Source: Phycisphaerae bacterium
GTDB lineage: Bacteria; Planctomycetota; Phycisphaerae; UBA1845
Length of the DNA: 64,000 nt
Assembly: GCA_029260015.1 (NCBI GenBank)
Contig: JAJDEB010000036.1
Location: 124,001-188,000 of the forward strand
Direction: 5' to 3'
The translations under genes were made by a program, and so were the position numbers. The notes below the pieces were generated by a model, which ran no database searches, was not told the DNA's origin, and saw only the letters and a list, made by a program, of their open reading frames with translations. Positions within the stretch are counted from its first letter, which is position 1; every line of letters begins with the position of its first letter. Below, one piece after another: positions 1 to 9,044 of the stretch.

Positions 1-1222
1 CGGAAATAAAATTTGCAACGCCCGGTCGTCCGTGAGCGTTCAAACCGGCGAGGATGTTCTTAATCGGAAGTTGCACCATGTAGGCCAGATGCCCGACAGC
101 AAGTACGATCAGCAGTATCCACGACGATCGGCCCGAATATTCTTCGCCCATCCATACTTGGAGCAAAATATCGCCCATGATCGACAAACCCAGCACCATT
201 GGCAAAGCAAGATACAATCCCGCGCGCGTGGCTTTGGTCAACAAGTCGCGCAGTGCAGAATTGCTTTTGCTGGCTTTGAGTGAACTGGCTGTTGGAGTTA
301 AGACCAATGCAAAGCGTTCGACCAACGTTGCGGCTTGTCGCACAAGCGCAAGCGGACGGGCGTAAACTGCCAGAATCGTCACGCTCAGGCATGTCGTAAT
401 CAAAAAGTTGATTACTTGATATTCGAGCAGTCCGCCAAGATCGGGCAGGATTGACTTGCCTCCAAAGGTCACCATCTGTCCCATCGTCTTGCGATGTATG
501 TGCTTGAACCCCACTTGCATGCGTGGACACAAACGATAGGCGAAAAATATTCGCACGCCGCGCCCTAACGATTCGCAGGCCAATACGATGATGCCCATCG
601 TGATCAAACCGCCACCCAACAAGACAGCCGCTATCATCGCTAGAAACTGTGCGCCGTTAACGCTTGCATGAATACCGGATTGAATATCCCACCGATGGTA
701 CCCGGTGATGACACCACCGAATGCGGACGTGCCCACCTGAATCGCAAAGCTGGTTCCCAAGAGTAGAATCACCCAACATGCCTGGCGGCCATACTCTTCG
801 AATTGGGTTTCAAGCGAATGCGGTATGAGGATTGCTAATCCGATCGCCAGTGCGAAAATAACCAGGGCAAGCGACACGAGGATAAGCGTTACCGAACTGA
901 CGGCTGAACTGATCCCATTGATGTCGTTACTAACCCGATACTTCGCGACAAAGCGGTTGACCGACGATGCGATTCCGCTTTGAAGCAGCGCGAATAATCC
1001 TGTCAGTGACCAGGCAAAATCCCAAACGCCTAACGCCCCTTGCCCGATCTCATCGTTGACGACACGCGGCAGGATGAAACCGCCTGCGATGACCACGGAT
1101 TGCGCCAGCCAACTGGCTACCACATTCTTCGCGAGACGGTTTCGACCCGACACATCACCCTCTTCGCCAGTGCTGACCGGCTGGTTCGGTACGGGTTGAT
1201 CTGTCGGGTTTGAGTGAGTCAT
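1..1222 (-). CDS. Wzx-like polysaccharide flippase (partial, N-terminal 407 residues)
   Basis: The frame opens at an ATG at 1222 and runs without a stop off the left edge, so the C-terminus is missing. After a hydrophilic N-terminus of about 30 residues the product shows repeated hydrophobic helices, a polar Asn-Asp-Glu-Ile-Gly-Gln loop and a Val-Asn-Arg-Phe-Val-Ala-Lys-Tyr segment, as in the polysaccharide transporter (PST/MATE-like) family. Such proteins move undecaprenyl-linked repeat units across the inner membrane. It is the last gene seen of the exopolysaccharide operon, after the sulfotransferase, which supports a Wzx role. A MurJ-like or other MOP-superfamily member remains possible because the end is not visible. 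Confidence 0.8.
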   Translation of the reverse strand, partial: MTHSNPTDQPVPNQPVSTGEEGDVSGRNRLAKNVVASWLAQSVVIAGGFILPRVVNDEIGQGALGVWDFAWSLTGLFALLQSGIASSVNRFVAKYRVSNDINGISSAVSSVTLILVSLALVIFALAIGLAILIPHSLETQFEEYGRQACWVILLLGTSFAIQVGTSAFGGVITGYHRWDIQSGIHASVNGAQFLAMIAAVLLGGGLITMGIIVLACESLGRGVRIFFAYRLCPRMQVGFKHIHRKTMGQMVTFGGKSILPDLGGLLEYQVINFLITTCLSVTILAVYARPLALVRQAATLVERFALVLTPTASSLKASKSNSALRDLLTKATRAGLYLALPMVLGLSIMGDILLQVWMGEEYSGRSSWILLIVLAVGHLAYMVQLPIKNILAGLNAHGRPGVANFIS

Positions 1223-1311
1223 GCGTTTAGAATCAATCTGCAATCGGTTTCAGATGCCGGACGTAAGCGTACCGCTGCGGCACTATCGTCGGGTAAATAC
1301 CGGTCCCTACC

Positions 1312-2283
1312 CTACTTATAGCCATATCGACGGTTCGCAGCACCGGCCACGCGCTCGAACGCGTTTAAATCATCGTCAGATAATTGTTCCCTCCAACGCT
1401 CGTCAAGGCGAATTTCCGATGTGGAATCCAGTCGCATTCCGTTTCCGACGACATGCTGCGGGGTGTCGCGAAATTCAACCGTACCCTTGGTCGGGTCAAG
1501 GCCCAGGAATTTGAACACATTGCCCAACGTGCCGAGCGGAAACTGGCAGACGTTTTCGTAATGGACCGTCATCACACGGGTCGGGGCAATCGTCTTGACG
1601 ATTTGGTCGGCTTCCTCGTTGCTGCGTTTCCATTCGTTGGCGGCGTCTTCCATGCCGAGACGTTCGTCATCGCGATCACCACCGCTTCCACCTCCGCGAA
1701 GTTTCGGGTCGGTTGCATCGGCGAAGGCAGCCGGCTCCATCAGCGCGAGCGCCCCACCGCGTCCATCGCGAATCAATCGAATCACGCTTATATCGAGTTC
1801 CGGCAGGCGAAGCAGGTATTTCAAACGGATTGCAGTTTTTGATGAATCGACGACGACTTGCGCGCCAGATTGTGCGGCGACCGATTGCATCAAAGCGACG
1901 TTGCGCTGGGCAAACGTGCGCCGTTGTTTGTGCCAGGTCAGTGACAAGCCAAGCGCCGTGTCACGAGCGAGTTCCATCAACCGGTTACGATGCAGCGGGC
2001 GTAATAGTCGATTGGTATATGGGGAACCATGGGCCATCAGCGCGGTCTGGGCGTTGGTCACGTCAAACGTGACGCCACTCGCTTCCATCCGTTTCGCGAT
2101 TCCCTTCCAGAATTCGCACTGCGTAATCGGCGCGCCACACGCACAGCGGTATTTGTCCACCTCGCCGAGGCGCGTGATCTTCAACTCGCCAACGGTACAC
2201 GCATCGGGATGCGCACCCAACAGCATCGCCAGGAGCGTGGAACCCGAATGGCTTGGAGCAAGTATGTACGCCACACGCGTCAT
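1312..2283 (-). CDS. PAPS-dependent sulfotransferase family protein
   Basis: The 323-residue product starts with an N-terminal P-loop, Ala-Pro-Ser-His-Ser-Gly-Ser-Thr-Leu-Leu, the 5'-phosphosulfate binding motif of sulfotransferases. A later Val-Ile-Arg-Leu-Ile-Arg-Asp-Gly-Arg-Gly segment matches the 3'-phosphate binding region. The ATG at 2283 is preferred over a longer upstream frame because it overlaps the stop of the preceding polymerase gene as ATGA, a common sign of translational coupling. Family knowledge: these enzymes move sulfate from PAPS to hydroxyl or amino groups of sugars or other acceptors. Its place between the polymerase and flippase genes suggests it sulfates the exopolysaccharide. 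The acceptor cannot be read from sequence. Confidence 0.85.
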   Translation of the reverse strand: MTRVAYILAPSHSGSTLLAMLLGAHPDACTVGELKITRLGEVDKYRCACGAPITQCEFWKGIAKRMEASGVTFDVTNAQTALMAHGSPYTNRLLRPLHRNRLMELARDTALGLSLTWHKQRRTFAQRNVALMQSVAAQSGAQVVVDSSKTAIRLKYLLRLPELDISVIRLIRDGRGGALALMEPAAFADATDPKLRGGGSGGDRDDERLGMEDAANEWKRSNEEADQIVKTIAPTRVMTVHYENVCQFPLGTLGNVFKFLGLDPTKGTVEFRDTPQHVVGNGMRLDSTSEIRLDERWREQLSDDDLNAFERVAGAANRRYGYK

Positions 2284-3713
2284 CGGTTCGCCCTTCCAAG
2301 TGACGGTGTCATCTGCGATTGTTGACGCAACTGAGCGCCACGGTGGCGGGCCATTTGAGATTGACGGGCGCGGACCGGCATCGCCTGGCGCGACTGATAA
2401 ACGCGCAGCATCATCCCGATGGCGCACCACATACCGACAGCCCCCTCGCGCGGATAGAACGTTTGGCTTCCCATTGCCGCGATTAAGAGTGCGAACACCA
2501 GCGCGCACGTCATGCCACCAACCGCGTAGAACATCGGGTTACGCGAATCAAGAAATAACCGAATCGAATAGAGAACAACCAGCCCGTAAAAAGGCATGAC
2601 GAGCAAGAATCCAATCACACCGTTATCCAACAACATCTCAAGATACGCGTTGTGGGGATGCGGAAAACCTTCGCCGAGCTGCTCGTATAAATACGTTTCA
2701 ACGCCTGTACGCGTCATCGCCCGCCGCCCATGACCGATGATCGGTGACTCTTCGATCTTGTCGATCACATAGGGCCAGATCAAAGTTCGTCCACTCGTTA
2801 CCGCATAATCGTCAACTGCGGCACCCACTTGTCCGGCATCGTCGCCGATACCTTCCATGAAACGATCGGCGACGCCTGGCAGGAAAATGACGATGAGCAC
2901 AGGAACCACCGGCACAAGAAGCAAGAGCTTTCGCCATCGAATCACACACAAGATCAGACCAATCACTGCCCACGTCGCGTAACCCATTCGCCCGGCAGTC
3001 AATGCCTGTCCATAGACGATGAGAATGAACAACCCGAAAATTACTAATTTCTGCCATGCCTTGCGAAACAATGGCATGGTCGCAAGCATTGCCCACGACG
3101 CACCCGAGAGAATCATGGACATGTTGACGGCGTGATACCCAATTTCATTCTCAATGATCTTACGGCTGATTCTCGTGAATTCAGCGCCAGAAACCGCTGC
3201 GCTGGCGGGCATGTATTTCGCCAGTTGCAATGCCAACAGCACAAAAACTCCCAGGACTGCCGCCATCCCCCACTTCATATTGGCGCGAGTTCTGCTTCCG
3301 TCATAGAGCATGATTCCGGGCATGACCCACTTGACCGTGTTGATGAAGTACTCACTGGTCAGTCCCAATGGTGTGGGGTCATACTTTTGCAGAAATATAT
3401 TCCTCTGATCGGCCATCAGACGGACGAACCCGACGATGACCACGCCAAGGTACGCCCACAGTAGCAGCCTGATGTTCTTAGGCATGTCCCACGTTAGGCC
3501 CTGACTGCGGCGCTGCATCAACCAGTTCAACCCGACGAACAGAAGCACGACATTCCATGGATTGAGTCCCTGAATGTTCGCGACATTCTTAGGAATGTCC
3601 GGGTGTTCGATGACGGCCATCATCAGGATCAAACCGCACAACGACTTGAACCAATCGCGAAACGCGTAGGCGCACAGGAATACAACAAATATCCACAGTA
3701 GATAAACTCTCAT
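2280..3713 (-). CDS. O-antigen ligase/polymerase (Wzy/WaaL-like) membrane protein
   Basis: The 477-residue protein has many hydrophobic segments, starting at residue 3, and a large periplasmic loop near residue 345 with the motif His-Pro-His-Asn-Ala-Tyr-Leu-Glu-Met-Leu. That motif is typical of the O-antigen ligase/polymerase family (Wzy_C, PF04932). It probably polymerises lipid-linked repeat units on the periplasmic side. The last 50 residues are hydrophilic, Gln- and Arg-rich. Its stop overlaps the sulfotransferase start by 4 nt. Polymerase and ligase members are hard to tell apart by sequence. The exopolysaccharide context (Wza, Wzz/kinase) favours polymerase. Confidence 0.85.
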   Translation of the reverse strand: MRVYLLWIFVVFLCAYAFRDWFKSLCGLILMMAVIEHPDIPKNVANIQGLNPWNVVLLFVGLNWLMQRRSQGLTWDMPKNIRLLLWAYLGVVIVGFVRLMADQRNIFLQKYDPTPLGLTSEYFINTVKWVMPGIMLYDGSRTRANMKWGMAAVLGVFVLLALQLAKYMPASAAVSGAEFTRISRKIIENEIGYHAVNMSMILSGASWAMLATMPLFRKAWQKLVIFGLFILIVYGQALTAGRMGYATWAVIGLILCVIRWRKLLLLVPVVPVLIVIFLPGVADRFMEGIGDDAGQVGAAVDDYAVTSGRTLIWPYVIDKIEESPIIGHGRRAMTRTGVETYLYEQLGEGFPHPHNAYLEMLLDNGVIGFLLVMPFYGLVVLYSIRLFLDSRNPMFYAVGGMTCALVFALLIAAMGSQTFYPREGAVGMWCAIGMMLRVYQSRQAMPVRARQSQMARHRGAQLRQQSQMTPSLGRANR

Positions 3714-3759
3714 CCGTTTTGCCGACGCATTCGGGGTTCGCGATTCCAGTTGTCAAGGG

Positions 3760-4587
3760 TTAAGACAAAGGCGTTGGTTGTCGGTTTCGATGACGGCGCG
3801 AAGTTCCGAACAATTCGCCAATGAACATCATGATGAAAATCGTATTGGTCACCAAATAGCGTTTCCACATTCGACCCGGTTCCTGAATCACGCGGTACAG
3901 CCATTCGCAGCCTAGTTTCTGCCAGATGCGCGGGGCGCGTTTCACTTTGCCAGCCACCACATCGAACGATCCGCCCACACCGTGCGTCACAGATATGTTG
4001 ATCTGCGAGGCATACCTTGCGAGAAACTGCTCCTTCATCGGTGAACTCATCGCGACGAACAATACATCTGCATCTGACTCGGCGATATCATGGGCGATAT
4101 TCGGTTCTTCGTCGGCGTCGTAATATCCATTGTGACTTCCGGCGATGACAATGCCCGGGTATTGTGAGGCGAAGTGCTTCTTGACCGCTTCCAACACTTC
4201 ATCCGTCGCGCCAAAGCAATACACCCGATCGCCGCGATCATTCCCGGTGCGCAGGATTTCTGTCATCAGGTCGATACCGGCAATGCGCTCGGGCAACGGT
4301 TTGCGCAGCACCTTCGACGCCCACACCACCGACATGCCGTCCGCAAGAATGATATCCGATTGCAACACCGCTTCGCGCAGTTCCGCGTTGCGGCGCATGT
4401 TCGCCACCTTCGACGCACTGATGACACCGATGTGCAGCAGCGCCTTACGATCGATGGCGCGATGCACGCGGGCCATCACCTGGTTCATCGTCAAAGCATT
4501 GACCGGTAGGCCAAAAAGATCGCGAACGGTATCAGGACCGCAATCGGCTGGCGTGGAATCGCAGTCGGTAAAATTAGAAGCTGTCAT
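3760..4587 (-). CDS. WecG/TagA/CpsF family glycosyltransferase
   Basis: The 275-residue protein has family hallmarks: an early Leu-Pro-Val-Asn-Ala-Leu-Thr segment, the Ala-Asp-Gly-Met-Ser-Val-Val-Trp-Ala-Ser motif carrying the expected catalytic Asp, a Gly-Ile-Asp-Leu-Met segment, and Gly-Val-Gly-Gly-Ser-Phe-Asp-Val near the C-terminus. The family adds N-acetylmannosamine-type sugars to polyprenyl-linked intermediates on the cytoplasmic face. The ATG at 4587 was chosen over a longer frame starting at 4683. It has AGGAG 7 nt upstream and lies 16 nt after the stop of the preceding gene. The C-terminus has a short hydrophobic patch followed by a basic tail, consistent with membrane attachment. 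Confidence 0.9.
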   Translation of the reverse strand: MTASNFTDCDSTPADCGPDTVRDLFGLPVNALTMNQVMARVHRAIDRKALLHIGVISASKVANMRRNAELREAVLQSDIILADGMSVVWASKVLRKPLPERIAGIDLMTEILRTGNDRGDRVYCFGATDEVLEAVKKHFASQYPGIVIAGSHNGYYDADEEPNIAHDIAESDADVLFVAMSSPMKEQFLARYASQINISVTHGVGGSFDVVAGKVKRAPRIWQKLGCEWLYRVIQEPGRMWKRYLVTNTIFIMMFIGELFGTSRRHRNRQPTPLS

Positions 4588-4603
4588 GGGGGTCGCTCCT
4601 TGG

Positions 4604-5767
4604 CTAAGTCGTTTTGGGAGCGGGCGCAAAGCGGTCAGACCATGCGTAGAGGATCCAGCCCATGTGGTACGGTCTGGTTTCATAGTCTATGTACGTCGGG
4701 GGAAAAATCGTGTTCGCTGCCGGTACCCGCAGTGACGGATGCACCTTGCTGGCTGTCGCTTGCAGTCCACGGACCAGTTTCCCGGGTTCTCGCCGGGCAA
4801 CCTTCCGCCAAATCAAATCGGCGTCCTTATCAAATAGCGACCCGCCGATCTCCGGCGAATCCTCAAGCCACTGCAAACCTCGAGCAATCGCATCGCCATG
4901 ACAAACACCCGACGCTTGTTTCAACGCCAACAACGCCATCGGAGCCATCGAATCCTGATGCACCGAATACACCGGATACTCCTCAAGACATCGACCGGTG
5001 CGCACATCGTGATGCCACCACCACTGCCCCTGCGGACCCTGCCCGTCGCACATTCGCTGACCGCAGCGGGTGGCGGCTGCCAAGGCTTCAGAATCTTTGG
5101 CGAAGCGATAATAAAACGACAACGCCTGAATCGGATAAACCAAATCAGCAAAACAGGCCACATGGGCCCGCATTGCTGATGGGTTGGCATCTAATGGAAC
5201 ATGCGAAAACAGCGCTGTGTCACCGTTGAACGATCGAAGCAACCGGTCGGCAATCTGCTTGGCCAGTTCATCGTCGCGAGCGCTTTCGCAATCATCTGCC
5301 ACCAGCGCAGAGAGCGCCCAAGCCACTTCAACGGTGGGCGCGTTGCATGATTGGGGTTTCACGCGGCGCAGCATGTCGAGCGCTTTGGGCGCATCGACAT
5401 GATTCATGGCCCGTGCCGCCCATAACGTCAGAGCAATCTCACCGAGTTCGGAATCATTGGAAAGTCTGGCGATCAGCGAGCTACAGAGTTCGTCAGCGCT
5501 TTGACCGAGCAGAACTTCGTTGACGAGCGCGTCGGGATGCTCGGCCAAACCGATCAGCACCGTCGCAGCATAGCGCGTGCTGGTTCCTTCGACCTGATCA
5601 CCCTGGCCAGTTCTACGAATGCAATGGCAGAATGTCCTGTTCTGCGGGTCGTACATCCGCACCAACGAGCGGACCGCCACCTCGCAAAGCTGACTCGCCT
5701 GCTGAGTGATGTAGGAATCCAACTCTGTTACCGCCATATGGGTTAGTGGCTGCGTGGCTGTGTTCAT
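4604..5767 (-). CDS. Hypothetical protein, alpha/alpha-toroid-like, in exopolysaccharide operon
   Basis: The 387-residue protein has no signal peptide or membrane segment. It is made of repeated Ala/Leu-rich helical pairs with conserved Trp, Tyr and His positions. Examples are a Gln-Gly-Gln-Trp-Trp-Trp-His-His-Asp segment near residue 245 and a Tyr-Pro-Val-Tyr-Ser-Val-His-Gln-Asp-Ser segment soon after. This pattern resembles the (alpha/alpha)6 toroid of terpenoid cyclases, glycoside hydrolases and polysaccharide lyases, but no family was recognised with certainty. The flanking genes encode the export lipoprotein and the WecG-like transferase, so a role in making or modifying the polysaccharide is likely. 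The reaction is unknown. Confidence 0.8.
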   Translation of the reverse strand: MNTATQPLTHMAVTELDSYITQQASQLCEVAVRSLVRMYDPQNRTFCHCIRRTGQGDQVEGTSTRYAATVLIGLAEHPDALVNEVLLGQSADELCSSLIARLSNDSELGEIALTLWAARAMNHVDAPKALDMLRRVKPQSCNAPTVEVAWALSALVADDCESARDDELAKQIADRLLRSFNGDTALFSHVPLDANPSAMRAHVACFADLVYPIQALSFYYRFAKDSEALAAATRCGQRMCDGQGPQGQWWWHHDVRTGRCLEEYPVYSVHQDSMAPMALLALKQASGVCHGDAIARGLQWLEDSPEIGGSLFDKDADLIWRKVARREPGKLVRGLQATASKVHPSLRVPAANTIFPPTYIDYETRPYHMGWILYAWSDRFAPAPKTT

Positions 5768-5780
5768 CCAGTTTTCATCG

Positions 5781-6983
5781 TCAACCGCCGCCCGTGTTTT
5801 GAATCGCGCTGATACCGCTATTGCGATTCAGGAATCCAAAGGGATCAAATTGATCTTGGAGGTTTCCGCTGTTACCGCCACCGCCCTGGGTGCCATGGCG
5901 GTTCATGAACTCAAGACCCGTGACATTATAGCTCACAGATGCGTTGAGTCCGGCTCGGATGAAGATGTTTTTGTTGATCCAATCCTGGACGCGGGTTTCC
6001 AACGTTTCGGGAACCCAAAGAATATCGCCAGCCACCAGCATCAGATTCGGGTCTTCACCCCTCGCGAGACGATTCAAGTCGATTTTGACGTGTACGTCCT
6101 CGCCATCGGGCAGACGTCGAATCAGCGTCGCCATTTTGGGTGAAACATCGGTGCGCAAGCCACCCGCTGCAGCGATCGCCTGCAAGCTATTGATGGTTGT
6201 TCCGGGCGGATAGATCTGCGTCTGAGGCGCGAGAACCAGACCACCGACGTGAATGGCATTCACCTTGGCCGTTTCGACGTTGATGATGTCGCCATCTTCA
6301 AGCGGGTCCATGGCCAGCGCCTGCGCCAACCCATCACGCGTGGCAATATTGAGTGTGACCACATCGTCCGGACAACGCAGACGCGTCAACGTCACCTGCG
6401 CCGCCGAAATATCCGAAAGCCCACCAGCCGAGTGAATGGCGTAGAGCAGGTTGCGCTCGGTGCGGCGCAGCTTGGTCAATCCCGGTTTGGTCACCGCGCC
6501 ATGAACCAGCACGTTTGTCGGGGCGGCTTGCTTGAGTCCTACAAAGACGCTGACATCTTCAGCATTCTTGAAGAAACCCGGGACGTAAGCGGCTGTTATG
6601 GCGTCTTCAACTTCTTCAAGTTCTTTACCACCGACCTGTACGTCACCGACCATAGGTAAGTCGACATAACCATTGCGATCAACCCGCACGAGCGTGGGCA
6701 CATTGGTTTCTTCAGTCGCTCTTAGATCTGCATTGATGCTGAGTTCCAATACGTCGCCCGGGCCAACCGTGTAGCGGCCCAGCTTTGAATCCAGTTGCGC
6801 GGGCGTCGCCATTCCCCCGTTGGCTGGAACGCTCTGCGACATCTCGTCCTGCATCTGAAGGAAGTCATCCAACCCGATGCGATGATCTTTCTGGCTACAA
6901 CCGATCATCAGAATCAACGGTGCAATCCAAACACCTAACTTCGCGATGTTCATCCGACGGTTATTTAATCGATATGCTGACAT
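5781..6983 (-). CDS. Wza-like polysaccharide export lipoprotein with SLBB domains
   Basis: The 400-residue protein has a lipoprotein signal ending in Leu-Met-Ile-Gly-Cys, with the lipidated Cys at residue 29. Next comes the polysaccharide export domain, starting at Tyr-Thr-Val-Gly-Pro-Gly-Asp-Val-Leu-Glu near residue 72, and then two SLBB-like repeats, one around Val-Leu-Val-His-Gly-Ala-Val-Thr-Lys-Pro-Gly and one around Ile-His-Val-Gly-Gly-Leu-Val. The family forms the outer-membrane exit channel for capsular or exopolysaccharides. The ATG at 6983 has GAGGGAG about 10 nt upstream. A second in-frame ATG at 6953 would give a shorter signal peptide. The partner is the Wzz/kinase fusion encoded two genes upstream. 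Confidence 0.93.
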   Translation of the reverse strand: MSAYRLNNRRMNIAKLGVWIAPLILMIGCSQKDHRIGLDDFLQMQDEMSQSVPANGGMATPAQLDSKLGRYTVGPGDVLELSINADLRATEETNVPTLVRVDRNGYVDLPMVGDVQVGGKELEEVEDAITAAYVPGFFKNAEDVSVFVGLKQAAPTNVLVHGAVTKPGLTKLRRTERNLLYAIHSAGGLSDISAAQVTLTRLRCPDDVVTLNIATRDGLAQALAMDPLEDGDIINVETAKVNAIHVGGLVLAPQTQIYPPGTTINSLQAIAAAGGLRTDVSPKMATLIRRLPDGEDVHVKIDLNRLARGEDPNLMLVAGDILWVPETLETRVQDWINKNIFIRAGLNASVSYNVTGLEFMNRHGTQGGGGNSGNLQDQFDPFGFLNRNSGISAIQNTGGG

Positions 6984-7214
6984 GGCACATTCACTCCCTC
7001 AAATCCGCGTTGGACCAATCCTTCGGAACCATCGAAGCGCTGGGAATTCCCAGTGGTTTTGATTATGCCGAGCGCGCAAAGACAAAGGACATGGTGCGCA
7101 CTAAGCCGCTTCGATCGCAGCCACTATAGTACGCATTAACGGAAGTTTCGGAAGCAAATACAAGATAGAAGCGAAGACAAACCGACATCAATCACGCTGC
7201 GCAAGGCCCGCAGC

Positions 7215-8975
7215 TTATCCCAACTGTGCAGTTGACTGACTTTGAACGTCGGTCTTCTGATGCTGCTGCGATCGGACGATCCAAGAGAGCGGTACGTTCC
7301 ACCGCCCTCCCAGCGTCAGTAACGTCGCTACGAAGATCTTGACGTCAAACCAAAGTGAAAACCGCTTCACGTAAATGGTGTCATAGAAAATCCACTCGTG
7401 GAAATCACCTTCGCTGCGATCAACGCTGCGGCATACCTGCCAAAGTCCGGTAATGCCTGGATTCACCGAGAGACGTGCCCGGCGCCACGGGACGCAAACC
7501 TGGTTCTCGCGGAACGGTGAAGGCCGCGGACCGATCATGCTCATGTGCCCCAGCAGCACGTTGATGAACTGCGGTATCTCGTCAATGTTGGACGCCCGAA
7601 GGAACGCTCCAAAACGGGTGACGCGGGGATCGTGATCCATCTTGAACTGTGGACCGTCGACGTTATTTTGCGCGTACAACTCCTTCTGCTTCGCGTGGGC
7701 GTCCTTGGCCATCGTCCGAAACTTGATGCACGGGAAAACTTTACCGCCCTTGCCCTCGCGATCATGCATAAAGAACAACGGTCCGCGCGAATCGATCTTG
7801 ATGATCACTGCCACAATCGCCAGCAACGGCGCGAACAGTATCAGCACGCCCAGCGCCACCGCAACATCGATGACGCGTTTGATGCGCATCTGCACTTTCT
7901 TTTGATAACCGGGAAGGCTTTCAAGCTTTGGTCCTTCCATGCCCGTAATCGAATCGTAAGGATCAAAGTCCAGCGACGCGAAACCGTTGCCATTGGTTCC
8001 GTGATTGGACAATGACGCAGTTGCCTGTCCCCCGGACGACACCAAGTGTCTTACCGTGTCGCCACTATCAACCATCGAGTCGCGCGCCAGAACCGATTGA
8101 GCCACGACTGAATTTCGACCAATTCGACAACCCGGACCGATGACTGTTGGGCCGATGATCGATGCGTCTTCTTCGATAATCACGTCGTCGTGAATCACCA
8201 CAGGACCGACGAGGCGTACGCTTTTATCGATCCAGCAATCCGAACCAACCAGGACGTGACGCCCTCTTCGGGAATAGCGACGATGGTGGGCTCGCCGGAA
8301 GGCAGACGGCATCAGGTGTTCGGCCAACTCCAACACATCTTCCTGCGTGCGCAATTCGACCAATCCGCTGGAAAGCGGTTGATCTTGTTGGAGTACGCCC
8401 GAATCGCCGAGCTTCCTGCGGAGATCGGATAAGGAATTGAATGACACATGGGCGAGGTCGCCGGCTGTCGCAAAGGTCATGGCCAACCGTTTGTTGGCGA
8501 CGTGCGGCCAGGATGTTCCGTGAAACAATCGTTTGACGCGGCGGACGTTTCCTTTGGCGTCGCGGATAATGCGTTCGCGGGCACGCTCGGTTCCGTTACC
8601 GACGGCGATCACATGGGTGGCGCCAAGGTACTTCCGGTCGGTGACCATTGTAGCTGCGTTGCTAAATCCACAAGTTGGGCAGGAACCCGCATCAACGATG
8701 ACGATCATTTCTTCGGGGTCAGATTCGCCCAGAACATCGGTCAGCCCGCCTTCGTCAACAACTTTCACGGTTGAACCAGCCAGCGAGGCAAGACTTTTTT
8801 CGTACCCTTCCGAAGGATCGAATGCAGGTGCGATCCAAACGTCACCGTCAGCGCCGATCGACGAAATGATGTATTCAATGTAACTACGCGAACCAAGAGG
8901 CAGCATCAATAGCGACGTGGTGTCGCGCTGTTCGCCCAGGTATTCGGGACGCCGATCGATGATGAGAAGTGCCAT
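7215..8975 (-). CDS. Polyprenyl-phosphate sugar-1-phosphate transferase fused to a beta-helix nucleotidyltransferase-like N-half
   Basis: This 586-residue protein has two parts. Residues 1-310 resemble a sugar nucleotidyltransferase with a left-handed beta-helix tail: hexapeptide-like Ile/Val-Gly-Pro repeats lie at about 245-300. Residues 364-560 form a bacterial sugar transferase domain (PF02397), with one membrane helix (about 367-393), then Lys-Phe-Arg-Thr-Met, an Asp-Glu-Ile-Pro-Gln-Phe-Ile-Asn-Val motif and Met-Ser-Met-Ile-Gly-Pro-Arg-Pro. This domain loads the first sugar phosphate onto undecaprenyl phosphate. A low-complexity linker (about 310-355) joins the halves. The N-half lacks an obvious Gly-Gly-x-Gly-Thr-Arg signature, so it may be regulatory rather than catalytic. 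Confidence 0.9.
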   Translation of the reverse strand: MALLIIDRRPEYLGEQRDTTSLLMLPLGSRSYIEYIISSIGADGDVWIAPAFDPSEGYEKSLASLAGSTVKVVDEGGLTDVLGESDPEEMIVIVDAGSCPTCGFSNAATMVTDRKYLGATHVIAVGNGTERARERIIRDAKGNVRRVKRLFHGTSWPHVANKRLAMTFATAGDLAHVSFNSLSDLRRKLGDSGVLQQDQPLSSGLVELRTQEDVLELAEHLMPSAFRRAHHRRYSRRGRHVLVGSDCWIDKSVRLVGPVVIHDDVIIEEDASIIGPTVIGPGCRIGRNSVVAQSVLARDSMVDSGDTVRHLVSSGGQATASLSNHGTNGNGFASLDFDPYDSITGMEGPKLESLPGYQKKVQMRIKRVIDVAVALGVLILFAPLLAIVAVIIKIDSRGPLFFMHDREGKGGKVFPCIKFRTMAKDAHAKQKELYAQNNVDGPQFKMDHDPRVTRFGAFLRASNIDEIPQFINVLLGHMSMIGPRPSPFRENQVCVPWRRARLSVNPGITGLWQVCRSVDRSEGDFHEWIFYDTIYVKRFSLWFDVKIFVATLLTLGGRWNVPLSWIVRSQQHQKTDVQSQSTAQLG

Positions 8976-9044
8976 GCCAGTCGCCCCCTTCCGCCAACAG
9001 CAAGACTACCGAATATCCAAACCGCAGCCCTACACCCTAAAATC

